From: CAJCIY01 sp964245825
GTDB taxonomy: Bacteria; Actinomycetota; Actinomycetes; Mycobacteriales; CAJCIY01
Assembly: GCA_964245825.1 (NCBI GenBank)
Contig: CAXTNT010000009.1
Coordinates: forward strand, 92,889 to 156,888
Reading direction: 5' to 3'
DNA: 64,000 nt
In this document: piece after piece, positions 8,834-15,956 of the stretch
Position numbering within the stretch: position 1 is the first letter of the stretch
Layout: every line of letters begins with the position of its first letter
Program-made: the position numbers and the translations under genes
The notes under the pieces: model-generated
Told to the model about the DNA's origin: nothing
Seen by the model: only the letters and a program-made list of their open reading frames with translations
The model's database searches: none

Positions 8834-9325
8834 TCAGCGGGCCGGCCGGCCCGGGGCGTCGACGGCCCCCTCGGGACGGCCGGCGACCGGAGCGGTCGAC
8901 GTGCCGGCGACCTCCCCCACCGCGGCGTCATGGCGCGGCTCCCCCGCCGCCCGGCCGGCCTCCAGCTCCCGCTTCAGCGCCCAGGACCACTGCTTGATCC
9001 GCAGCGCCTGCACCCGTCGGGCCCGGTCGGCGCGACGTCCCGACAACGGCCGGGCCACGGCCGCACTGCCACGCGCGGTCGGGTCCGCGCGGACGTACAC
9101 ATGCAGCAGGGTGCCGTCACCCATCGGCTCCAGCCACACCTCGGCGGTGCCGACCAGGCTGCCGGTCACCGTCCAGCGGACGCCGTCGACGCCGCGGTCC
9201 TGGAACACGGTCAGCTCCCAGTCGGGCCACCAGGTGCGGGTCCGCGCCGGGTCGTGGACGGCAGCCGCCACGACGGCCGGCGCGGCGACCAGGAACGTTT
9301 CGTCGATGAGGTCGACCGTCGTCAC
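8834..9325 (-). CDS. SRPBCC-family protein with disordered C-terminus
   Basis: A second START-like protein (163 aa). The fold is seen in the first about 125 residues: ETFLVAAPAVVAAAVHDP, then WWPDWELTVFQDRGVDGVRW and LLHVYVRADP, ending in a basic helix (QWSWALKRELEAGRAAG). The last 40 residues are Ala/Pro-rich and probably disordered. Start is the GTG at 9325. It is divergent from the acyl-CoA ligase gene with an 87-nt spacer, like Rv2186c beside fadD15 in M. tuberculosis (from memory). Ligand unknown. Confidence 0.75.
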   Translation of the reverse strand: MTTVDLIDETFLVAAPAVVAAAVHDPARTRTWWPDWELTVFQDRGVDGVRWTVTGSLVGTAEVWLEPMGDGTLLHVYVRADPTARGSAAVARPLSGRRADRARRVQALRIKQWSWALKRELEAGRAAGEPRHDAAVGEVAGTSTAPVAGRPEGAVDAPGRPAR

Positions 9326-9412
9326 CGGCCCAGTCTGGCAAACGCTCACCCCCGGATACCTGTGGTGTCCGTTACCTTTCCGGTGCCAAGGTCCACGAGA
9401 CGAGGAGCGACC

Positions 9413-11209
9413 GTGCGCGAGTACTCCGTACCCGAGGTGGTCCCCGACCCGGACCCGCACGCCACCATGGCCGACGCGGTGCGCCGGAACGCGGCGGAGG
9501 CGCCGGACGCGGTCGTCTTCTCCCGGCGGTCCGGGGCGGCGTGGCTGCCCGTCACGACGACGGAGTTCGCCGCGGAGGTCGAGGCCCTCGCGCGCGGGCT
9601 GGTCGGCAGCGGCGTCGGGGTGGGCGACCGGGTCGGGCTGATGAGCCGGACCCGGTACGAGTGGACGCTCGTCGACTACGCGATCTGGACCGCAGGGGCG
9701 GTTACCGTGCCGATCTACGAGACCTCCAGCGCCGAGCAGGTCGAGTGGATCCTGGGCGATTCCGGTGCCGTCGCCCTCGTCGTGGAGACCCCCGGCCACG
9801 AGAAGGTCTACGCGGAGGTCAGCGCACAGCTGCCCGAGGTGCGGGCGGTCTGGCAGATCGAGGGCGGCGGTCTCGAGGAACTCACCAAGGCCGGCGAGGA
9901 CCAGCCGGCCGACACGCTCCTGGCACGCCGGTCCGGCCGCACCCCCGACGACGTGGCGACCATCGTCTACACCTCCGGAACGACGGGCCGACCCAAGGGC
10001 TGCGTGCTGACCCACCTGAACCTGCTCGGCACGGCCCGGTCCGCGGCGGCGGTCCTGCCCCAGATGTTCCACGAGGACGGCTCGACGCTGCTGTTCCTGC
10101 CCCTGGCCCATGTCTTCGGCCGGCTGATCCAGGGCGCCTGCGTGGAGAACCGGGTGCGCATGGGTCACACCGCGGACGTCCGGAACCTCGTCCCGGACCT
10201 CGGCACGTTCTCGCCCAGCTTCCTGCTGTCGGTCCCGCGGGTGTTCGAGAAGGTCTTCAACACCTACCAGCAGCGCGCGGAGGGGGCGGGCAAGGGCAAG
10301 ATCTTCGGCCGCGGGGTCGCCGTGGCGATCGCGTACTCCGAGGCACTCGACCGCGGCGGCCCCGGCCTGCTGCTGAAGGCGCAGCATGCGTTCTTCGAGC
10401 GGGTGCTCTACGGGCCGCAGCTGCGGGCCCCTCTCGGTGGCCGGCTGCGGTTCGCGGTCTCCGGCGGCGCCCCGCTCGGCGCCCGGCTGGGGCACTTCTT
10501 CCGTGGCATCGGCATCACCATCCTCGAGGGGTACGGGCTCACCGAGACCACCGCGGCCGGCACGGTGAACACCGTCGACCACCTCCGGGTGGGGACCGTG
10601 GGCCGGCCGTCGCCGGGCTGCACCGTCCGTATCGCCGACGACGGCGAGGTCCTGATGCGCGGTCGGCACGTCTTCGCCGGCTACTGGCACAACACGCAGG
10701 CCACCGACGAGTCGATGCTCGGCGAGTGGTTCCACACCGGCGACGTCGGCGTGCTCGACGACGACGGCTACCTCGCCATCACCGGCCGCAAGAAGGAGCT
10801 GATCATCACCTCGGCCGGCAAGAACGTCGCCCCCGCCGTGCTGGAGGACCGGCTGCGCGCCCACCCGCTGGTGAGCCAGTGCGTGGTCGTCGGCGACGCC
10901 AGGCCCTTCATCGCCTGCCTGGTGACACTCGACTCCGACGCCATCGGACCCTGGTGCTCACAGCACGGCAAGCCGGCCGGCTGCGCGGTGGCCGACCTGG
11001 TGGACGACCCCGACCTGCGCGCCGCGATCGAACAGGGGGTGGCCGAGGCCAACAAGGCGGTCTCGCACGCCGAGGCGATCAAGAAGTTCGCGATACTGCC
11101 GGCGGACTTCTCCGAGGGGGCCGGCACGCTGACGCCGTCGCTGAAGGTGAAGCGCAGCGTGGTGATGGCGCAGTACGCAGACGCCGTCGAGGCGCTGTAC
11201 ACGGGGTAG
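9413..11209 (+). CDS. fadD15: Long-chain fatty-acid-CoA ligase (FadD15-like)
   Basis: Activates long-chain fatty acids to acyl-CoA through an acyl-AMP intermediate. The 598-aa length fits FadD15 (about 600). The AMP-binding P-loop is TIVYTSGTTGRPKG (183-196); EGYGLTETTA, HTGDVG and GRKKELIITSAGKNVAP are the later adenylate-forming motifs, with the catalytic lysine in the C-terminal domain. The GTG at 9413 is preceded by GAGGAG at 8-10 nt. The acyl-CoA product could feed the nearby PlsC-type acyltransferase; that is inferred from context. Confidence 0.92.
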   Translation: MREYSVPEVVPDPDPHATMADAVRRNAAEAPDAVVFSRRSGAAWLPVTTTEFAAEVEALARGLVGSGVGVGDRVGLMSRTRYEWTLVDYAIWTAGAVTVPIYETSSAEQVEWILGDSGAVALVVETPGHEKVYAEVSAQLPEVRAVWQIEGGGLEELTKAGEDQPADTLLARRSGRTPDDVATIVYTSGTTGRPKGCVLTHLNLLGTARSAAAVLPQMFHEDGSTLLFLPLAHVFGRLIQGACVENRVRMGHTADVRNLVPDLGTFSPSFLLSVPRVFEKVFNTYQQRAEGAGKGKIFGRGVAVAIAYSEALDRGGPGLLLKAQHAFFERVLYGPQLRAPLGGRLRFAVSGGAPLGARLGHFFRGIGITILEGYGLTETTAAGTVNTVDHLRVGTVGRPSPGCTVRIADDGEVLMRGRHVFAGYWHNTQATDESMLGEWFHTGDVGVLDDDGYLAITGRKKELIITSAGKNVAPAVLEDRLRAHPLVSQCVVVGDARPFIACLVTLDSDAIGPWCSQHGKPAGCAVADLVDDPDLRAAIEQGVAEANKAVSHAEAIKKFAILPADFSEGAGTLTPSLKVKRSVVMAQYADAVEALYTG

Positions 11210-11238
11210 CTGCGGCGCACCATGACCCGCGAGGTCGC

Positions 11239-12414
11239 TTATCGCTCGGCCACGCCCGGCGCCCTCACGTCGTCGGGTCCGACGGCCTCGTCGCGCCCCT
11301 CCAGCAGCCCGTGCAGCCGGCGAGCCTGCACCTCCCAGCGCCACGCCCGCTCCACCCAGGCCCGACCCCGCTGCCCGGTGGCCCGGGCCAGCACCGGGTC
11401 GGCCAGAAAGCCGGCGACCGACCGGGCGACGGCGGCGACGTCTCGGCCGTCGAGCACCACCCCCGTCTGCCCTGGCAGCACGGCGTCCGGTGAGCCCCCG
11501 CTGTCGCCGGCGACCACCGGCAGGCCGGTCGCACTGGCCTCCAGGAACACGATGCCGAGCCCCTCAACCTCCAGGCCGCGCCGACGCGTCCGGCATGGCA
11601 TCGCAAACACGTCGCCGGCGTCGTAGTAGGCGGGCAGCTCCGCCCACGGCACCGACCCGGTGATCACCACATGGGACGCCACGTCGTGCTCGCGGGCGAG
11701 CCGCTCGATGGTGCTCCGGTACGGCCCGCCGCCCACGACCAGCAGCGCGGCACCCGGTACGCGGCGGCGGATCGCCGGCAGCGCCCGTACCAGCACGTCC
11801 TGGCCCTTGCGCTCGACGAGCCGGCTCACGCACACCACCACCGGCCGGTCGCCGAGCCCGAGTCGGGCCCGGACCTCCGCGCCCCCGCAGCCCGGCTGGA
11901 ATGCCGTGGTGTCCACGCCGCTGGGCAGGTGCGCCAGAGATACGGCGCCCAGGGCGGGTGCCAGCCTGCGCCGCGTGTAGCTGCCCAGGTACGTCACCAC
12001 GTCGACGACGGACCCGACCCGGCGCAGCAGCTGGCGGGCGCCGGGCAGCGCCGCCCAGCCGACCTCGTGGCCGTGCGTCGAGGCCACGGCGCGGCGGATG
12101 CCGGCCCGCCGGCGCAGGGCCGGGGTGAGCAGGCCGAGCGGGGCCGCGGCGCCGTACCAGACGCGGTCGCAGCCCTCCGCCCGCGCGATGTCGGCGGCCC
12201 GACGGGCCACGGTGGGGGTCGGCAGCAGCACCCCGCCGGGGTGGCGCACGACCGGGTAGCCGCGGCCGGCGTCGAAGGCGGCCGAGCCGGCCCAGTCGCT
12301 GGCGTACACCACCAGCGAACCGGCGGGCTGCCGGTCGGCGAGCGCCTGGACGAAGGCCTGGATCCCGCCGGGCCGGGGCGGGAAGTCGTTGGTGACGACG
12401 AGCGTGCGGCTCAT
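11239..12414 (-). CDS. pimB: GT4 mannosyltransferase, PimB'-like
   Basis: GDP-mannose-dependent alpha-mannosyltransferase likely to add the second mannose of phosphatidyl-inositol dimannoside on the inner membrane face. The 391-aa protein opens with TLVVTNDFPPRPGGIQAFV, as in Rv2188c. It has the GT-B donor-site VSRLVERKGQDVLVRA and the EX7E-type element EGLGIVFLEASATGLPVV. It lies after fadD15 as in mycobacteria. Because GT4 enzymes diverge easily, the acceptor is inferred from similarity and synteny. Confidence 0.85.
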   Translation of the reverse strand: MSRTLVVTNDFPPRPGGIQAFVQALADRQPAGSLVVYASDWAGSAAFDAGRGYPVVRHPGGVLLPTPTVARRAADIARAEGCDRVWYGAAAPLGLLTPALRRRAGIRRAVASTHGHEVGWAALPGARQLLRRVGSVVDVVTYLGSYTRRRLAPALGAVSLAHLPSGVDTTAFQPGCGGAEVRARLGLGDRPVVVCVSRLVERKGQDVLVRALPAIRRRVPGAALLVVGGGPYRSTIERLAREHDVASHVVITGSVPWAELPAYYDAGDVFAMPCRTRRRGLEVEGLGIVFLEASATGLPVVAGDSGGSPDAVLPGQTGVVLDGRDVAAVARSVAGFLADPVLARATGQRGRAWVERAWRWEVQARRLHGLLEGRDEAVGPDDVRAPGVAER

Positions 12415-12513
12415 CGCCCGCTCCGGGCCACAGCCGGGTCGTGGTCGCGCACCCCACTGCTGCGGGCGGCCGGCAGCGCGACCAGCTGCGACACCGCGGT
12501 CCGGCAGCTGCGG

Positions 12514-13137
12514 TCAGCGCGCACGCGGAGGGGCGCGCCGCGCGCGGGGGGGCGGCGCGGGGGTCGCCTCGAGGAACCCCAGCTGGGCGGCGTACGAGTC
12601 CAGGGCCGTCACCTCTCGGGCGCCGGCGTCGAAGCGCCAGCGGGCCGCTCGGTGCCGGCCGCGGACCACCACATGCAGCAGCAGCGTCCACTGCCCGTCG
12701 GGCGCGCGCGCGGCACTCCACGAGGCGGACTCGGGTCGGGCCGCTGGCATGGCGGCGAGGTGGGCGCCGACCGCATCGACCAGCGGAACCGCCGACAGCC
12801 CGGCACGGGGACGGCGCAGCACCGCGGCCTGCGCGGCGGCGACGACCCGCTCCTGCTCGGAACGCACCGGACCGGCGTACCGCTCCACCCGGGCGGCTGG
12901 CACGCCGGCCTCGGCGGCAACGTCGGCGACGGTCGCGCCGGCCCGCAGCCGCGCCTGGATGTCGCGGGGCGACAGCAGCGTCGGCGTCGTCACCCCGTCG
13001 GGATGTTCACCCCGGACGACGCGGGCGAGGCGCTCGTCCAGCGCGACGCTGTGCGTCGGCCGCGCGCCCGGGGCGGCCGCCAGGAGGACCTCTCGGCCAT
13101 CGGCGCTGAGCGTCAGCACGTGCAGAGCGCGGACCAC
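12514..13137 (-). CDS. sepH: Septation protein SepH (DUF3071), short form
   Basis: SepH binds FtsZ and promotes Z-ring assembly in actinobacteria. The protein (207 aa) has the N-terminal DUF3071 region RALHVLTLSADGREVLL and the helix-turn-helix segment LSPRDIQARLRAGATVADVA followed by AGVPAARVERYAGPV, the family hallmark. A C-terminal region with DGQWTLLL ends in a basic PPPRARRAPPRAR tail. It is shorter than the Streptomyces protein, which has a longer disordered linker. The GTG at 13137 is preferred over GTG 13161 because GGGAG sits 6 nt upstream and the family usually starts at this point. Confidence 0.82.
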   Translation of the reverse strand: MVRALHVLTLSADGREVLLAAAPGARPTHSVALDERLARVVRGEHPDGVTTPTLLSPRDIQARLRAGATVADVAAEAGVPAARVERYAGPVRSEQERVVAAAQAAVLRRPRAGLSAVPLVDAVGAHLAAMPAARPESASWSAARAPDGQWTLLLHVVVRGRHRAARWRFDAGAREVTALDSYAAQLGFLEATPAPPPRARRAPPRAR

Positions 13138-13254
13138 GGCTTCTCCCGTCGGCGCGACCACGACGAACGGTCGGCGTCCGGGATCATCCCGGACGCGGGC
13201 CCCGCGGCGGCGCCGAACCGCCGTCAGAGGCGGGATCCGCCGAGCAGAGCCCCG

Positions 13255-14521
13255 TCAGAGGCGGGTGGCGCCCACCAGGTCGCCGTACAGCGGCCGCAGA
13301 CCGACCCAGCCGCCGGAGTGGTTCGCGTCGATCATCTCGCCGCCGCCGACGTAGATGCCGACGTGGCCGATCGAGCCGCCTCCGCCGTAGAACACCAGGT
13401 CACCGGGCTGCAGCTGGGACAGCCCGACGTGGGTGCCGTAGCCGTACTGACCGGCGGCGCTGTGCGGGAGCGCGACCCCGGCATGGGCGAAGGCCCACAT
13501 CACCAGCCCGGAACAGTCGTAAGCACCGGGCCCGGCGGCGCCGTAGGCATAGGGCTTGCCCAGCTGGGAGAACGCCGCGGCGAGCGCGATACGCCCGACG
13601 CCCGATGCGCTGGGCGGCACATGGACGGTCGAGCGCGCCGTCGAGACGGTGACGGCTGGGGCGGCAGCGTGGGCGTGGGCCAGCTGCGCCGCCTGGCGCA
13701 GCGCGGCCGCGCGGGCGGCCGCCTGCCGGGCCAGCAGCTCTGCGCGCTGCCCGGCCTGCAGGTGTGAGAGCACCCCCTGCTCCTGGGCGATGACGTTCGT
13801 GATCCGGTTCTTGTCCGCCGCGAGCTTCGTCAGCGCCGCCGCCGCGCTCCGCGCCTGGGCTGCCGCCGTCTGCTCGGCAGAGGCCAGGATCTCGCGCTGC
13901 GCGCTGATCAGCAGGAGCGTCGCGTCGTTGCTGCGCGCCACCTCGTTGACGCCCGCCGCGCGTGCCAGCAGCTGCTGGGGGTTACCGCCGGCCAGCAGAC
14001 TGTCGATGGGATTCAGCCCACCGTTCGTGTACGACGCGGCCGCGAAGGCGGCGATGCCCCGCTGCAGCGTCGCCAGCTTCGCCGTCTGCACACCGACGGC
14101 CTGGGTCGCCGCCTTCGACTGGGCAGCCGCCGCGTCGGCGGCAATGACGCCCGCGTCGTAGGCCTCGGTGGCCTGGTCCTCCTGCACCTNNNNNNNNNNC
14201 GGTCAGCCGCAGCCCGACCCTGCCGTCGATCGGCGAGGTGATGCGCGCGTAGGCGATGTTGAGACGCTGCTGGTCCACGAGGGCCTGATCGGCGGCGACC
14301 GTGCCCTCCTGCACCTGCAGGGCGGCCGTCTGCGCCTCAGCCTGGGCGACCGTGAGCGTCGGGGACGCCTGGCTCGAACCGCCCAGCGCCAGGGTGAGGG
14401 GCACCGCCAGCGCTAGCGCACCGGTTACCGCCACGAGCCCGCGGCGGCGCCGAGGCCGGGCCGGCGGGGGTGGGGGCTGGCTGTCGACAGCAGGGCAGAA
14501 CTCGAGCGGGGGGGTCGCCAC
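13255..14521 (-). CDS. Secreted NlpC/P60 peptidoglycan endopeptidase, reading frame broken at the assembly gap
   Basis: A cell-wall hydrolase that cleaves stem peptides, as in Rv2190c and RipA relatives. The 5' part (14521 down) encodes a basic, Pro-rich N-terminus, a signal segment (LVAVTGALALAVPLTLALGG) and the start of a coiled coil. The 3' part encodes the rest of the coil (AAFAAASYTNGGLNPIDSLL) and the catalytic domain, with Cys in YDCSGLVMW, His in GHVGIYVG and a third polar residue in DANHSGG. The two parts are out of frame across 10 Ns. Deleting 127 nt between two copies of a 12-bp repeat gives one 379-aa protein, close to the 385 aa of Rv2190c (see findings). GTG start with AAGGAG upstream; governed by a ydaO riboswitch. 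Confidence 0.85.
14190..14199. other. Assembly gap (10 Ns)
   Basis: Ten undetermined bases inside the NlpC/P60 gene. The bases just left of the gap (14178-14189) are repeated at 14305-14316. Confidence 0.99.
14200..14304 (-). other. Probable foreign or misassembled segment resembling an RND-pump periplasmic adaptor
   Basis: Read on the minus strand in the frame of the NlpC/P60 start, this stretch encodes a helix ending in LNIAYARITSPIDGRVGLRL. That is the hallmark of HlyD/MdtA-type membrane fusion proteins (pattern L-x-Y-x-R-I-x-S-P-I-x-G-R-V-G) and not of NlpC/P60 coiled coils. It lies exactly between the two 12-bp repeat copies and next to the N-run. It is best explained as extension of a contig end with a read from another locus or organism. 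Confidence 0.65.
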
Positions 14522-14544
14522 TGAGGCGGCACTCCTTGTCTTCC

Positions 14545-14745
14545 GGTGACCGCCTACCGGGTGAGCTGACGGGTTCGGGCGGGAAGCTGGCCCTACGGCT
14601 CCGTGTCCGGCTCGCCACGATGCGAGACAGGATCCGGTGGCCGATTCACCCCAGGGACACGAATGGGTCCCCGGCCCCGGTCCAAGGACCGAGCTCGGCG
14701 GTGCACCCCCGATGCAGCCATGTCGACCGCGAGGAACGGGAGGGC
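14545..14745 (-). promoter_or_regulatory. Cyclic di-AMP riboswitch (ydaO-yuaA class) upstream of NlpC/P60
   Basis: On the minus strand the leader contains the conserved ydaO blocks in order: GGCCGGGGACCCA, then CTGGGGTGAATCGG about 12 nt later, a variable stem, then CCGAACCCGTCAGCTCACC and CCGGTAGGCGG near the 3' end. It ends about 25 nt before the GTG start of the NlpC/P60 gene, leaving room for AAGGAG. This class senses c-di-AMP and in actinobacteria often controls wall hydrolases (NlpC/P60, Rpf); binding generally turns the gene off. The exact 5' boundary is approximate. Confidence 0.9.
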
Positions 14746-14751
14746 GTCGTC

Positions 14752-14780
14752 ACTGTAACGACCTGACCCGGGCAGGGCAA
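14752..14780 (-). promoter_or_regulatory. Candidate promoter for the riboswitch-NlpC/P60 transcript
   Basis: A -35 element TTGCCC (14780-14775) and a -10 element TACAGT (14757-14752) are separated by exactly 17 nt on the minus strand. The predicted start falls near 14745, just at the 5' edge of the riboswitch. The match to the housekeeping consensus is partial. Confidence 0.45.
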
Positions 14781-14846
14781 CGGCAGCATCCACAGTGTGA
14801 GGTGGGTCTCCTTTGGGACGGAGGAGACCGGTGTGCGGCCACGCGC

Positions 14847-15083
14847 TCACCCCACCGCACGCCGCTCGTGCCGCAGCCGTGGCACCAGCCCGGCATCGGC
14901 CAACGCGCGTAGGGCCCGCCGGTCGTCCGGATCGAGGTGCACTGCGGCCGCTTCGGCAGGGCCGGGGGTGGCGGGCAGGCCGAGGCCCACCGGACCCAAC
15001 AGGACCGTCACCACGCAGTCGCCGCAGGCCACCCCGCGGGCCCCGCATCCGTCACAGTCGATCAGCACCGTCACTCCCTCCAC
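14847..15083 (-). CDS. Small cysteine-rich protein, unknown function
   Basis: A 78-aa protein opening with VTVLIDCDGCGARGVACGDC: four cysteines in the first 23 residues, in a pattern that could bind zinc or an Fe-S cluster. The rest holds a hydrophobic strand and a helix (DPDDRRALRALADAGLVP). The GTG at 15083 is used; a GTG at 15074 is also possible. It lies just upstream of the NlpC/P60 promoter on the same strand. Similar small proteins occur in this position in other actinobacteria (from memory), without known role. Confidence 0.65.
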   Translation of the reverse strand: MEGVTVLIDCDGCGARGVACGDCVVTVLLGPVGLGLPATPGPAEAAAVHLDPDDRRALRALADAGLVPRLRHERRAVG

Positions 15084-15158
15084 CCTGCTGGCGACGCCCC
15101 GGCTGGCACGTCGTACGGCAGAGGCTAGAAGCGGTGTCCGACAGTTCGGCGAGGCCGG

Positions 15159-15404
15159 TCAGGGAGCGGGGTCGGCACCGGGCCTGGGCACCAGCTCGAT
15201 GCGGTCGACGCTGCCGCACCAGCGGCAGGAGACCTGCTCCGCAGCGTCAGCGACGACCTCGTGCTCCTCGACGTTGGGCTCCCCGGAGAGGTCGACGTGG
15301 ACATAGTCGCGGCTGCGTGTGGTGCGGATCACGTCGAAGCGGGTGAGGTTGCCGCACACGCTGCAGCGCCAGCGGGTTCGGGCGTCGGGCAGCGGAACGG
15401 GCAC
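15159..15404 (-). CDS. Small zinc-ribbon protein
   Basis: An 81-aa protein with two CxxC knuckles, CSVCGN (about residue 14-19) and CRWCGS (about 61-66), with about 43 residues between, a typical zinc-ribbon layout. The middle part holds strands and an acidic helix. It starts at the GTG 12 nt after the HIT gene stop, so both are probably on one mRNA. No nucleic-acid-binding or enzyme motif allows a function to be named. Confidence 0.72.
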   Translation of the reverse strand: MPVPLPDARTRWRCSVCGNLTRFDVIRTTRSRDYVHVDLSGEPNVEEHEVVADAAEQVSCRWCGSVDRIELVPRPGADPAP

Positions 15405-15415
15405 GACGCCAGAGG

Positions 15416-15826
15416 CTACCGGGAGCCGGCCGGCCCCAGCGCCGCGAGGAGCCGATCCTGGACGGCGTCCAGCGCCTCGGGGCTGGCGCCGGGATCGGCC
15501 CGGGCAAAGTCGACGTCGGATTCCTGCTCGATCGGGATGAGGTGCAAGTGCACGTGCGGCACCTCGAGGCCGACCGCGAGGAGGGCCACCCGGCGGCAGG
15601 GGAAGGCCTGACGCACCGCCAGACCGACCGTGTGGGCGACCGCGAACAGGTCCGCGCGGTCGGCGTCGTCGAGCTCGAGCCAGTCCGCGACCTCGTGGCG
15701 GGGCACGACGAGCACGTGACCGGGGCGGATCGGCGCGATGGTGAGGAACGCGACCGTCCGCGCGCCTCGGTGGACGAACCGTCCCGGCAACTCGCCATCG
15801 ATGATCTTGGTGAACAGAGATGACAT
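15416..15826 (-). CDS. HIT-family nucleotide hydrolase or transferase
   Basis: A 136-aa histidine-triad protein. The catalytic motif is HVHLHLIP (about residues 90-97), and the conserved N-terminal IIDGELP and PIRPGHVLVVPRHEV are present. HIT proteins hydrolyse nucleoside phosphoramidates, ApnA or related adenylated substrates. ATG with AGGAGA upstream. It is divergent from the exonuclease/GIY-YIG gene and co-directional with a small zinc-ribbon gene. Substrate not determined. Confidence 0.9.
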   Translation of the reverse strand: MSSLFTKIIDGELPGRFVHRGARTVAFLTIAPIRPGHVLVVPRHEVADWLELDDADRADLFAVAHTVGLAVRQAFPCRRVALLAVGLEVPHVHLHLIPIEQESDVDFARADPGASPEALDAVQDRLLAALGPAGSR

Positions 15827-15956
15827 CGTTCAACTCTCCTGGAGAGGATGAGGTTCAGTTTCTGCATCCGACGAGTCGACCCGGGGGACGCGTCGGGGTG
15901 ATGCCGCACCGGGCGAGCCGTGAACCACCGGCATTCTGTCCGAGGGCGTTCCTACC

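Larger units (their letters stand above)
14178..14316. repeat. 12-bp direct repeat flanking the N-gap
   Basis: The sequence cctcctgcacct occurs at 14178-14189 and 14305-14316, with an offset of 127 nt. Collapsing the two copies restores the NlpC/P60 reading frame. Confidence 0.9.

Noticed and set aside
14200..14304. A genuine membrane-fusion (HlyD/MdtA) gene
   Set aside because: Only about 35 residues exist, inside another gene, beside an N-run and between repeat copies; no adaptor gene could be intact here.
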